Shown here: piece by piece, positions 6,254-13,932 of the stretch | How positions within the stretch are numbered: position 1 is the first letter of the stretch | Layout of the letters: the number at the start of each line of letters is the position of its first letter | From: JAGNRR01 sp964409905 | GTDB lineage: Bacteria; Bacteroidota; Bacteroidia; Chitinophagales; Chitinophagaceae | NCBI GenBank assembly: GCA_964409905.1 | Contig: CAYPET010000034.1 | Location: forward strand, 1-13,932 | Length of the DNA stretch: 13,932 nucleotides | Direction of reading: 5' to 3' | Program-made: the position numbers and the translations under genes | The notes under the pieces: generated by a model | Seen by the model: the letters and a program-made list of their open reading frames with translations, nothing else | The model's database searches: none | Told to the model about the DNA's origin: nothing

Positions 6254-6582
6254 ATGCTATTCTTCTGATGATTTTTAGGTATGTGTTGTTGGCATGTTGG
6301 AGCATTAGTCAAGCTTGCGTCCTTAATCTACTCGCTAAGTTAAATCAACTTAGGATAATGGATCAGTGGCTGCTTGGCGCAAAACTTGTGTTGGATTATT
6401 TTGGTGTGTAAACTGGTTTCGCAGTAATACAATATATTTGACCATGAACATCAAGAGTCATTGAATTGACAGCAACGGAGCCGCTAAAGCCACCGTGCTA
6501 AAAAAGATGCGCCCCTGTATTGGGAAAACATTTTAGCAATCCTTGGTTTCTTGATGTATGCATTCACTTAAAAAAAAATATT
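6254..6582. other. Divergent intergenic region with inverted repeat, promoter element and short coding-like remnant
   Basis: About 330 bases separate the - strand YcxB-like gene from the + strand phosphatase cluster. It holds a perfect 7-bp inverted repeat (CTAAGTT 6335-6341, AACTTAG 6347-6353) with no T-run, and a promoter element at 6433-6440. From an ATG at 6444 a six-codon frame (MNIKSH) ends in TGA; the same frame then stays open for 22 codons (to the TAG at 6534-6536), including GAAKATVLKKMRPC. This could be a decayed small gene or a leader; neither is established. Confidence 0.4.
6433..6440 (+). promoter_or_regulatory. Perfect -7 promoter element (TATATTTG) before the phosphatase cluster
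   Basis: It matches TAnnTTTG exactly and would start transcription near 6446, giving a leader of about 137 bases before the ATG at 6583. A well-placed -33 TTTG is not obvious. Confidence 0.4.
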
Positions 6583-6867
6583 ATGAGCAAGACATCAACA
6601 GAAAAATCAACAAACAAAGAACAAGAAATATCGCAGCACGTTTTATCGAGGAACAGGCGTATAGAGGAATTATCGAAAAAGCATGGAGTGGAGTCAATAA
6701 ACGACACAAGGGAGATGCTAGGAAAAACCTCCATCGTTTTTATGCCCAAGGCAAAACCTAAGCCGACTTCAAGCACTGATGCTTACGAGCCTTTTGATGA
6801 CAGCGCTGAAACATCTTTGCGCTACCTGAATCAAATGAAATCGCAACACCCCAGTAGAAAAAAATAG
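6583..6867 (+). CDS. Small charged protein of unknown function
   Basis: From the ATG at 6583 the protein has 94 residues. It is very hydrophilic with no signal peptide or membrane helix. The N-terminal half is Lys/Glu/Ser-rich (MSKTSTEKSTNKEQ), followed by a probable helix (VLSRNRRIEELSKKHGVES) and a Pro/Lys/Ser-rich, probably disordered tail (MPKAKPKPTSS). An in-frame TTG at 6520 is possible but would add 21 residues; the A-rich run before 6583 is a better Bacteroidota translation start. It ends 35 bases before the phosphatase at 6903, so the two are probably co-transcribed. It could be an accessory or regulatory partner of the phosphatase, but no family is recognised. Confidence 0.55.
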   Translation: MSKTSTEKSTNKEQEISQHVLSRNRRIEELSKKHGVESINDTREMLGKTSIVFMPKAKPKPTSSTDAYEPFDDSAETSLRYLNQMKSQHPSRKK

Positions 6868-6902
6868 TAATCCCATCTAAGACAAAACCAATTGTTGATA
6901 TT

Positions 6903-7598
6903 ATGAGCACATACGCCATAGGCGACATACACGGCTGCCTGAAAACATTTAAAGCCCTGCTGGACAGAATAAATTTTAATAAAGAAGATACCCTATTCTT
7001 ACTCGGCGATTATATTGATCGTGGCCCGGATAGCAAAGGAGTGATTGATTTTATCTGGCAGTTGCAGCAAACCGGCTATACCATTCATTGCCTGAAAGGC
7101 AATCATGAACAAATGCTGTACAAAGGCATGCATGATGCCGATCAAACCGAATTATACCATCAGGAAACGCTGCAAAGTTTTGGCGTAAACAAGATTGAGG
7201 AAATCCCCAATGACTATTTAATCTGGATTAAAGGTCTACCGTATTATCTGGAGTGGAAAAAATATATTCTGGTGCATGCCGGCCTGGGCTTTGCGTTTCC
7301 ACTTCAAAACCCATTCGAAGAAAAACGGGATATGCTATGGATTCGGCATTGGTATGACCGCATCGACAAGGAGTGGCTCGAGGACCGCATCATCATTCAT
7401 GGTCATAATCCTGTTCGTCGTAGCGAAATTGAAACATTGCATAGCCATATTTTTTCCAATCAGTACCTCAATATAGATAGCGGTTGCTACTACTCTACTG
7501 ATGGCTATGGTCAACTCTGTTGTTATGCATTCGAAGCTAACAGTTTAGTCTTTCAGCAAAATATTGATTACCCTGATGACGCACCCGAACGATATTAA
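6903..7598 (+). CDS. PPP-family serine/threonine phosphatase (PrpA/ApaH-like metallophosphoesterase)
   Basis: This 231-residue protein has every PPP metal and phosphate motif: GDIHG (7-11), GDYIDRGPDS (35-44), GNHE (66-69), HAG (125-127) and HGHNPV (166-171). Bacterial members use two metal ions to hydrolyse phosphoserine/threonine/tyrosine proteins or bis(5'-nucleosyl) polyphosphates. The short compact form with GDIHGC and HGH-NPV is closest to PrpA/PrpB-like phosphatases; substrate choice cannot be read from sequence. No signal or membrane segment is present, so it is cytoplasmic. It lies 35 bases after a small charged protein and 32 bases before another small gene. A second PPP-type gene follows about 730 bases downstream. 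Confidence 0.88.
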   Translation: MSTYAIGDIHGCLKTFKALLDRINFNKEDTLFLLGDYIDRGPDSKGVIDFIWQLQQTGYTIHCLKGNHEQMLYKGMHDADQTELYHQETLQSFGVNKIEEIPNDYLIWIKGLPYYLEWKKYILVHAGLGFAFPLQNPFEEKRDMLWIRHWYDRIDKEWLEDRIIIHGHNPVRRSEIETLHSHIFSNQYLNIDSGCYYSTDGYGQLCCYAFEANSLVFQQNIDYPDDAPERY

Positions 7599-7630
7599 TA
7601 AATAAAAAAATAAAACCCACAAATACACAA

Positions 7631-7933
7631 ATGTCCAGAATTGTAAACCTCTACGATTTATCCGTTGATATGGAAGACCTCCTCTTTATTCGTGTTCATC
7701 ATGGTCATGAAACGCATAGGTTGATTTTTCAATACAGACAACATTTTGAATATGTGTACCATCCCGGTAACGACGCCTGGCTAAGGCATCCCAATCTGAA
7801 CATCGTAGTCAGAACATTTACTGACTATGACGAAGCTCGAGATGCATATGAAGCTTTTATACTGGAATGGACGCGCTACAAAAATGACAAAGGCAGATAT
7901 TTTTCGTTTTTTGACAACTTGGGCAATGAGTAA
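7631..7933 (+). CDS. Small hypothetical protein, function unknown
   Basis: The protein has 100 residues, is soluble and acidic/aromatic-rich, and has no signal peptide or known catalytic motif. Features: MEDLLFIRVHHGHETHRLIFQ near the N-terminus, then VRTFTDYDEARDAYEAFILEW, which looks like a helix of an alpha/beta domain. A strongly A-rich stretch (AATAAATAAAAAAATAAAAC) sits just before the ATG, as often seen at Bacteroidota starts. It follows the phosphatase by 32 bases in the same direction and is probably the last gene of that transcript, since a new promoter element occurs at 8029. Confidence 0.6.
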   Translation: MSRIVNLYDLSVDMEDLLFIRVHHGHETHRLIFQYRQHFEYVYHPGNDAWLRHPNLNIVVRTFTDYDEARDAYEAFILEWTRYKNDKGRYFSFFDNLGNE

Positions 7934-8028
7934 ATTCGATGATTGTAGTTATAGCCACAGCTAATGAATTTAATTAGCGATACTAAACAGGCTAATACAG
8001 TGCATACACTCATTACATGGTCACTATT

Positions 8029-8036
8029 TATTTTTG
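8029..8036 (+). promoter_or_regulatory. Perfect -7 promoter element (TATTTTTG) before the zinc-ribbon gene
   Basis: It matches TAnnTTTG exactly. The expected transcription start is about 8042, only a few bases before the proposed zinc-ribbon coding region. The in-frame TGA that closes the upstream frame (8035-8037) overlaps this element. Confidence 0.45.
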
Positions 8037-8049
8037 AAATATCAAAGAA

Positions 8050-8340
8050 ATATTTAACCACTGCGATTTTTGCAACAAACCCATTTATGCCGGGCAGCGC
8101 TACGGAACGCTAGTGTACAATGTGGAAACCTTTAATCGTACCCCTGCTCATCCTGATGGCCAAATCGATGTGCACCACTCTGAAGAAGTGCATATCATGT
8201 GCATGGCATGCGGTACCCGTTATAACCGTGAAAATGTAGAAGATGAAATCATCGAACTCGTGAATCAGGGTTACCTGGAAGTAAGACCTGGGGAAGAAAA
8301 ACTAAAAAACAAAAAACAAAATAAACAAGATGAAGTATGA
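8050..8340 (+). CDS. Small two-CxxC zinc-ribbon protein with no canonical start codon
   Basis: The frame is open from 8038 to the TGA at 8340. Read from an ATA at 8050 it gives 96 residues with CDFC (5-8), GQRYGTLVYNVETFNRTPAH (15-34) and CMAC (51-54): two CxxC knuckles that would bind one zinc. A lysine-rich tail (KLKNKKQNKQ) ends it. The only usual start in frame after the stop at 8035-8037 is a GTG at 8113, which would delete the first knuckle. The reading continues naturally upstream of that GTG, so the true start is probably a non-standard ATA/ATC codon, a mutated ATG, or a sequencing error. The 3' end overlaps the next phosphatase gene by 11 bases, so translation is likely coupled and the proteins may work together. 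Its biochemical role is unknown. Confidence 0.6.
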   Translation: MFNHCDFCNKPIYAGQRYGTLVYNVETFNRTPAHPDGQIDVHHSEEVHIMCMACGTRYNRENVEDEIIELVNQGYLEVRPGEEKLKNKKQNKQDEV

Positions 8341-9232
8341 TATTATAGGCGATATACACGGCTACAAGGAACGCCTGGAAAGCCTACTGCGTAAATTAGG
8401 CTATAAGCCAGCCGGCAACAGCTACCGTCACTTGGAGCGAAAAGTCATTTTTGTAGGTGACTACATCGATCGTGGCCCCGACAATCCCGGGGTAGTGAAT
8501 TTGGTGCGCGATATGGTAGAACATGATTGGGCGATTGCTGTAATGGGCAATCACGAATACAATGCTATTCTGTTCAATATGCCGGATGGCCATGGCGGAT
8601 ACCTCAGACCACACACTGCAAAGAATGTTGGGCAGCATAAAGTGACCATGGAGCAATACAACGGCAAACAGGATGATTATAATGAAGCCATCGCCTGGTT
8701 TAAAACCCTGCCATTATTTTACGAAGAAGAAAGCTTTGGCGTGGTGCAGGCCTGCTGGGATAACCGTTCTATCAATTTTCTAAAACAAGAAACAAAAGAA
8801 GGGGTGTTGAGCGATGAACAATTTCGTCTTTCGGCTGATAATAACAGCGACTTATTCGAAGCGGTAGACATCACCTGTAAGGGCATCGAAACTGAGCTAC
8901 CTAAAGGTGTTTATTTTCATGATAAGGTTGGTCACAAACGGCACGATATACGCCTAAAGTGGTGGGAGAATCCGCTGGGTAAAAGTTTTAAGGAAATGAG
9001 CGTGGTGCAGGATATCGAAATGCATCATCAGGATTTTGACAAAGAGGTAGATTTTTACAGCCTTGCTGAAAAACCTGTCTTCTCTGGGCATTACTGGCTC
9101 AGCGGTCAGCCCGAATTGCTCAAGCCCAATGTTTGTTGTCTTGACTATTCGGTAGCAAAGGATGGTTATTTGGTAGCTTATCGGTATGATGGGGAGCGGG
9201 TACTGAGTAGTGATAAACTTGTTTGGGTGTAG
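8330..9232 (+). CDS. PPP/PrpE-like metallophosphoesterase with a substituted metal ligand
   Basis: This 300-residue cytoplasmic protein has GDIHG (7-11), GDYIDRGPDN (43-52), GNHEYNA (73-79) and SGHYWL (252-257). The order fits the PPP-like group annotated as metallophosphoesterases related to PrpE and bis(5'-nucleosyl)-tetraphosphatases. Where relatives have VVHACW, this protein reads VVQACW: residue 140 is Gln (CAG, 8747-8749) instead of the His that normally binds a metal. Activity may be altered. The start at 8330 overlaps the zinc-ribbon gene by 11 bases. The A-rich 3' end of that gene probably serves as the translation start region. The gene ends before a terminator shared with the convergent rpoC gene. 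Confidence 0.82.
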   Translation: MKYDIIGDIHGYKERLESLLRKLGYKPAGNSYRHLERKVIFVGDYIDRGPDNPGVVNLVRDMVEHDWAIAVMGNHEYNAILFNMPDGHGGYLRPHTAKNVGQHKVTMEQYNGKQDDYNEAIAWFKTLPLFYEEESFGVVQACWDNRSINFLKQETKEGVLSDEQFRLSADNNSDLFEAVDITCKGIETELPKGVYFHDKVGHKRHDIRLKWWENPLGKSFKEMSVVQDIEMHHQDFDKEVDFYSLAEKPVFSGHYWLSGQPELLKPNVCCLDYSVAKDGYLVAYRYDGERVLSSDKLVWV

Positions 9233-9264
9233 CTCGCATTATTTTCCCAGTGAGGATATAAAAC

Positions 9265-9295
9265 AAAAAAATGGGCAGCCTGAGCTGCCCATTTT
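9265..9295. terminator. Bidirectional terminator between the phosphatase gene and rpoC
   Basis: A perfect 12-bp stem (AAAATGGGCAGC at 9268-9279, GCTGCCCATTTT at 9284-9295) with loop CTGA. On the - strand the stem is followed by a T-run (complement of A 9265-9271), ideal for stopping the rpoBC transcript. On the + strand the tail is a shorter TTTT. Confidence 0.88.
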
Positions 9296-9316
9296 ACATT
9301 TTGTATTAGGTAAGAA

Positions 9317-12300
9317 CTACTCTTCTTCGTCAAACTCAAGAAGCTCTTGAGAGTTACGTAGAATTTCGTATTCATCTTTACTACCTACGATAAAGTCATT
9401 GTATTCCGGCAAACCGGTACCTGCAGGTATTTTACGACCAGTAATCACATTCTCTTTCAAACCTTCCAAGGTATCGCGCTTACCGTTAATGGCTGCTTGC
9501 GAAAGTACCTTAGTTGTCTCCTGGAACGAGGCTGCTGAAATCCATGAGCGTGTACCCAAAGAAGCTTTGGTAATACCGAGCAACAATGGGCTACTGGTAG
9601 CCGGCTCTGCGTTACGATATTGCACCAAGGTTTTGTCAGCACGTTTCAATAAAGAGTTTTCTTCACGGATATCACGAAGCGTTACAATTTGACCAGAGAA
9701 TAGTTTCTCACTATCTCCCTTATCTGTAACAACTACTTTATCATATACCCAATCATTCTCTTCGGCAAAAGCAATTTTGTCAACTGTGTCACGCTGTAAA
9801 AATCGTGTATCACCAGGATTTTCAATAGTCACCTTGCGCATCATCTGGCGTACAATTACTTCAATGTGTTTGTCGTTGATTTTTACACCTTGTAAACGAT
9901 ATACTTCCTGAATTTCGTTTACCAAGTACGATTGAACAGCGAAGGGGCCTTTGATTGCCAAGATATCTCGAGGAGTGATGTGACCATCGCTCAAAGCAGT
10001 ACCGGCTTTTACAAAATCACCTTCTTGAACAATGATATGTTTACTTAAATTAACCAGGTATTTTTTGATTACGCCGTCTTTACTTTCAACTTGAATCTCA
10101 CGGTTACCACGCTTGATACCACCAAAAGAAACAACCCCATCAATAGCTGCTACTACGGCTGGGTTTGACGGATTTCGAGCTTCAAATAACTCGGTCACAC
10201 GTGGCAGACCACCCGTAATATCGCGAGAACGACCCATGATGCGCGGTATTTTTACCAATGTTTGACCGGCCGCTATGCTATCACCGTCTTTCACATTGAT
10301 GTGTGCACCAACCGGGATATTGTAAATCTTTTCTTTCTTACCCTCGATAATCATTGCAGGAATCAATTTCTTGTCCTTCGTTTCAATGATTACTTTTTCT
10401 TTTACACCAGATTGTTCGTCTGACTGTTCACGGTAGGTAATACCCTCTACGATATTTTCGAAGCGAACTTTACCTTCAATTTCTGAAACAATGACAGCGT
10501 TAAATGGATCCCATGTAGTGATTTCGTCACCTTTTTTCAATTTTTGCCCATGGCGTACTTTCAAGATAGACCCATAAGGAATATCAGCAGTAGTTAACAC
10601 GCGCTCATCTTGATTCACAATACGAATTTCACCCATTCGGCTGATGACTACTTCTTCGCTTTCGCCTTCTTTATTCTGACGTTTAACAGTACGGATACCG
10701 TCAAATTCAATTTTTCCTTCAAATTTTGACAATAAACTACTTTCTACTGCTGAAGAACCAGCAACACCACCTACGTGGAATGTACGAAGCGTAAGCTGTG
10801 TACCAGGCTCACCGATAGACTGCGCCGCAATGATACCTACCGCATCGCCCTTTTGTGCAGAGCGCCCCACCGCTAGGTTTTTACCATAACATCTGGCACA
10901 AGCGCCGCGCTTGCTTTCGCAAGTCAATACTGAACGTATTTCTACTTCTTCAATACCGGCTGCTTCAATGGCCTCGGCATGTTCTTCGGTAATTTCTGTA
11001 CCGGCTTCTACAATCACCTCATCGGTATCAAAGTTCACAATATCATGCAAGCTGTTTCTACCAATGATACGCTCGCTTAATGGTTCTACAACCTCATCAT
11101 TTTCCATTAAAGCACGCGTTTGGATACCACGCAAAGTACCACAATCTACTTCGTTGATTACTACATCTTGCGCTACATCCACCAAACGGCGAGTCAGGTA
11201 ACCAGCATCTGCCGTTTTCAAGGCCGTATCTGCCAGACCCTTACGCGCACCGTGTGTAGAGATAAAGTACTCTAATACGTTTAAGCCGTCTTTAAAGTTT
11301 GACAAAATTGGGTTTTCAATAATTTCTGAACCTGTACTACCCGATTTTCTTGGTTTGGCCATCAATCCACGGATTCCACTCAACTGTTTTACCTGTTGCT
11401 TGCTACCCCGTGCACCAGAATCCAACATCATATATACTGAGTTGAAGCCCTGTTTATCAGTAGCCATCTCCTGAATCAATGTCTCGGTAACTTTTGTATC
11501 TACACGAGACCAAACGTCGATAATTTGGTTATAACGCTCATTATTGGTAATAAGACCCATATTGTAGTTATCCCAAATTTCATCTACTTCCTCAGAGGCA
11601 CCGGCAATCATATCATGTTTTACATCTGGAATAATCAAATCCGCAGGGTTAAACGATAATCCACCTTCGAATGCCATACGGAATCCAAGACCTTTGATAT
11701 TATCCAAAAAATCAACCGTGGTAGGAATATCGGTCTTCTTGATAATGTCGCCAATAATTGTACGCAACGCTTTTTTAGTAAGTAGTGCATTGATATAGCC
11801 CACTTCGTTTGGTACAAACATATTAAACATTACACGTCCAACAGTTGTTTGGATATGTTTCGTGCTGATTACATTGCCTTCAGCATCTTTTTGCTGAATA
11901 CGCACTTTGATAAGAGCATGTAAATCTACCTGTCCTTCATTATAAGCAATCATTACTTCCTCCGGGCTATAGAATGTCATGCCCTCGCCTTTTACAGGAT
12001 CACCTTCAAGATTGCGTTTTTCTTTAGTGATATAGTACAAGCCCAATACCATGTCCTGTGAAGGCAAGGTAATCGGCGTACCGTTTTGTGGATTTAATAT
12101 GTTGTGCGAAGCCAACATTAATACCTGCGCTTCTAAAATTGCTGCATTGCTTAACGGTACGTGAACCGCCATTTGGTCACCATCAAAGTCGGCATTGAAT
12201 GAAGAACAAACCAATGGGTGAAGTTGTATAGCTTTACCTTCAATAAGTTTCGGCTGAAAAGCCTGAATAGACAATCGGTGTAAGGTTGGGGCCCGATTCA

Positions 12301-13639
12301 ATAAGACCGGATGGCCTTTTAATATATTTTCGAGGATATCCCAAATGACCGGTTCCTTGCGCTCTACCAACTTTTTAGCCGATTTAACCGTTTTCACGAT
12401 ACCACGCTCAATTAATTTTCGGATAACGAATGGCTTGAATAATTCAGCGCACATATCCTTTGGCAAACCACATTCATGCAGTTTTAATTCCGGACCTACC
12501 ACAATTACCGAACGACCGGAATAATCAACACGCTTACCTAATAAATTCTGACGGAAACGTCCTTGTTTTCCTTTAAGTACGTCACTTAAAGATTTTAATT
12601 GGCGCCCTCCTTCTGCTTTTACGGCATTCGATTTACGCGAATTATCCATAAGCGAATCAACTGCTTCTTGCAACATTCTTTTCTCGTTACGTAAAATCAC
12701 ATCAGGTGCTTTAATTTCCATTAAGCGTTTTAAACGATTGTTTCGGATAATCACTCTGCGATATAAATCGTTTAAATCAGAAGATGCAAAACGACCACCA
12801 TCTAAAGGTACCAATGGGCGCAATTCGGGTGGAATTATAGGCAGGTATTGCATCACCATCCACTCTGGACGGTTTTCGATATGTGAGTTGGCATCACGAA
12901 ATGCTTCTACCACGGTCAAACGCTTCAAGGCATCTGTTTTACGTTGTTGAGAAGTCTCAAATTCGGCAGCATGGCGTAAATCATAAGACAACTTATCCAA
13001 GTCAAGGCGGATCAATAACATTTGAACAGCCTCGGCGCCCATCTTGGCGATGAATTTGTTTGGATCTTCATCGGGCAGCATCTGATTTTCTTTAGGCAGC
13101 TTTTCGAGTATGTCAAGATAATCATCCTCTGAGATTAGCTCCATATACGTTTCATCAGATTCTTTTAGTTGCTGAACGTTGCGAATCATTTCATCAGCTG
13201 CACCACCTTGAATTACGCAATACTTTTCGTAATAAACGATAGACTCTAATTTCTTAGAACTAGTGCCTAATAGGTATCCAATTTTATTTGGTAATGATCT
13301 AAAATACCAGATATGTACTACAGGTACCACCAAGCGAATATGCCCCATACGCTCACGACGCACTTTCTTTTCGGTTACCTCCACTCCGCAACGATCACAA
13401 ACGATGCCTTTGTATCGGATCCGTTTGTATTTACCGCAGTAACACTCAAAGTCCTTCATTGGACCAAAAATCTTTTCGCAGAAAAGACCATCGCGCTCTG
13501 GTTTGTAAGTACGATAGTTGATGGTTTCGGGCTTCAATACCTCACCATAACTTCTGTCTAACACATCATCAGGCGATGCCAGTGTGATGGTGATTTGATC
13601 AAAATTTGGGTTTGGTTTTATATCTCTTTTCAATGCCAT
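9317..13639 (-). CDS. rpoC: DNA-directed RNA polymerase subunit beta-prime
   Basis: This 1440-residue protein is the catalytic large subunit of RNA polymerase. The N-terminal zinc-binding cysteines are at 66, 68, 81 and 84 (CYCGK, CDRC). The lid/rudder region holds QNLLGKRVDYSGRSVIVVGP, and RAPTLHRLSIQAFQP precedes the active site. NADFDGD at 482-488 holds the three Asp that bind the catalytic Mg. The second zinc site uses C833, C907, C914 and C917 (CESKRGACARC). GEPGTQLTLRTFHVGG near 940-960 is the trigger loop region. Length matches Bacteroidota RpoC. It ends with an acidic tail (EFDEEE). It lies 26 bases after rpoB and is surely co-transcribed; the terminator at 9265-9295 closes the unit. 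No truncation or frameshift is seen. Confidence 0.99.
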   Translation of the reverse strand: MALKRDIKPNPNFDQITITLASPDDVLDRSYGEVLKPETINYRTYKPERDGLFCEKIFGPMKDFECYCGKYKRIRYKGIVCDRCGVEVTEKKVRRERMGHIRLVVPVVHIWYFRSLPNKIGYLLGTSSKKLESIVYYEKYCVIQGGAADEMIRNVQQLKESDETYMELISEDDYLDILEKLPKENQMLPDEDPNKFIAKMGAEAVQMLLIRLDLDKLSYDLRHAAEFETSQQRKTDALKRLTVVEAFRDANSHIENRPEWMVMQYLPIIPPELRPLVPLDGGRFASSDLNDLYRRVIIRNNRLKRLMEIKAPDVILRNEKRMLQEAVDSLMDNSRKSNAVKAEGGRQLKSLSDVLKGKQGRFRQNLLGKRVDYSGRSVIVVGPELKLHECGLPKDMCAELFKPFVIRKLIERGIVKTVKSAKKLVERKEPVIWDILENILKGHPVLLNRAPTLHRLSIQAFQPKLIEGKAIQLHPLVCSSFNADFDGDQMAVHVPLSNAAILEAQVLMLASHNILNPQNGTPITLPSQDMVLGLYYITKEKRNLEGDPVKGEGMTFYSPEEVMIAYNEGQVDLHALIKVRIQQKDAEGNVISTKHIQTTVGRVMFNMFVPNEVGYINALLTKKALRTIIGDIIKKTDIPTTVDFLDNIKGLGFRMAFEGGLSFNPADLIIPDVKHDMIAGASEEVDEIWDNYNMGLITNNERYNQIIDVWSRVDTKVTETLIQEMATDKQGFNSVYMMLDSGARGSKQQVKQLSGIRGLMAKPRKSGSTGSEIIENPILSNFKDGLNVLEYFISTHGARKGLADTALKTADAGYLTRRLVDVAQDVVINEVDCGTLRGIQTRALMENDEVVEPLSERIIGRNSLHDIVNFDTDEVIVEAGTEITEEHAEAIEAAGIEEVEIRSVLTCESKRGACARCYGKNLAVGRSAQKGDAVGIIAAQSIGEPGTQLTLRTFHVGGVAGSSAVESSLLSKFEGKIEFDGIRTVKRQNKEGESEEVVISRMGEIRIVNQDERVLTTADIPYGSILKVRHGQKLKKGDEITTWDPFNAVIVSEIEGKVRFENIVEGITYREQSDEQSGVKEKVIIETKDKKLIPAMIIEGKKEKIYNIPVGAHINVKDGDSIAAGQTLVKIPRIMGRSRDITGGLPRVTELFEARNPSNPAVVAAIDGVVSFGGIKRGNREIQVESKDGVIKKYLVNLSKHIIVQEGDFVKAGTALSDGHITPRDILAIKGPFAVQSYLVNEIQEVYRLQGVKINDKHIEVIVRQMMRKVTIENPGDTRFLQRDTVDKIAFAEENDWVYDKVVVTDKGDSEKLFSGQIVTLRDIREENSLLKRADKTLVQYRNAEPATSSPLLLGITKASLGTRSWISAASFQETTKVLSQAAINGKRDTLEGLKENVITGRKIPAGTGLPEYNDFIVGSKDEYEILRNSQELLEFDEEE

Positions 13640-13665
13640 TATTGAATTATTTTATTTTTAAAAAA

Positions 13666-13932
13666 TTAATTTAAAGTTTCTACTTCGTCAAAATGTAAGT
13701 CAAGACCAAGGCCGCGTAATTCGTGCACCAATACATTGAATGATTCGGGCACCCCGGCTGTCGGTATATTATCACCTTTAACAATAGCCTCGTAGGTTTT
13801 TGCTCTTCCTTGGATATCGTCTGATTTAATCGTCAAGATTTCCTGCAGAATATTTGAAGCACCGTACGCTTCTACTGCCCAAACCTCCATCTCACCAAAA
13901 CGCTGACCACCAAACTGTGCTTTACCACCTAA
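13666..13932 (-). CDS. rpoB: DNA-directed RNA polymerase subunit beta, C-terminal end (partial)
   Basis: The last 88 residues of RpoB run off the window edge. Diagnostic phrases are GGKAQFGGQRFGEMEVWAVE, the helix EAYGASNILQEILTIKSDD, then VPESFNVLVHELRGLGLD near the end. This C-terminal clamp region contacts beta-prime. The order rpoB-rpoC is the usual one. The 26-base AT-rich gap to rpoC (13640-13665) holds no promoter match. Confidence 0.98.
   Translation of the reverse strand, partial: LGGKAQFGGQRFGEMEVWAVEAYGASNILQEILTIKSDDIQGRAKTYEAIVKGDNIPTAGVPESFNVLVHELRGLGLDLHFDEVETLN

Noticed and set aside
3697..6400. Apparent similarity between the hairpin near 3700 and the reverse complement of 6363-6395
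   Set aside because: Only short shared words (ACAAG, TTGCG, AAG) with gaps; not enough to call a repeat without a computed alignment.
9399..9692. 97-codon + strand open frame inside rpoC
   Set aside because: Antisense to a conserved core gene and explained by its codon pattern; the same applies to the + strand frame at 10911-11201.
1..13932. CRISPR arrays, tRNA/rRNA genes, intact transposases or integrases
   Set aside because: No regularly spaced direct repeats, no cloverleaf or rRNA-like stretches, and no transposase or recombinase motifs were seen on either strand.

Overview
The window looks like chromosomal DNA of a member of the Bacteroidota, probably in the Chitinophagales/Saprospirales/Sphingobacteriales range, although the genus cannot be read from the sequence. 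Evidence: a C-terminal type IX secretion (T9SS) sorting domain at the left end; a 1440-residue RNA polymerase beta-prime of Bacteroidota form with rpoB just upstream; A-rich start regions with no Shine-Dalgarno motif; and several matches to the Bacteroidota promoter element TAnnTTTG.

Layout. (1) 1-600: the 3' part of a T9SS-sorted protein with a BNR/Asp-box motif and no visible signal peptide, closed by a strong terminator. (2) 821-3634: a tight + strand operon of an LpxH-like metallophosphoesterase, a GT-B glycosyltransferase starting on GTG, and a diacylglycerol-kinase-family lipid kinase. Genes overlap by 1 and 14 bp. This looks like an envelope lipid/glycolipid module. (3) 3635-5100: a predicted outer-membrane beta-barrel gene bracketed by two related imperfect palindromes. 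Beyond it lies a hairpin-rich stretch without a convincing gene that resembles a dispersed repeat. (4) 5097-6253: two - strand genes, a small secreted protein with an internal duplication and a YcxB-like membrane protein. (5) 6254-9232: a + strand accessory cluster with two PPP-type phosphatases and three small proteins. One of these is a two-CxxC zinc-ribbon protein whose conserved N-terminus is open in frame but has no ordinary start codon; it overlaps the second phosphatase by 11 bp. That phosphatase has Gln where the family has a metal-binding His. (6) 9268-13932: a two-way terminator, then rpoC and the 3' end of rpoB on the - strand.

The core transcription genes and the lipid module are ordinary. 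The stretches most worth a second look are the palindrome-bracketed porin-like gene with its neighbouring hairpin/repeat region (3860-4990) and the phosphatase/zinc-ribbon cluster (6430-9232). No CRISPR array, tRNA, rRNA or intact transposase was seen.
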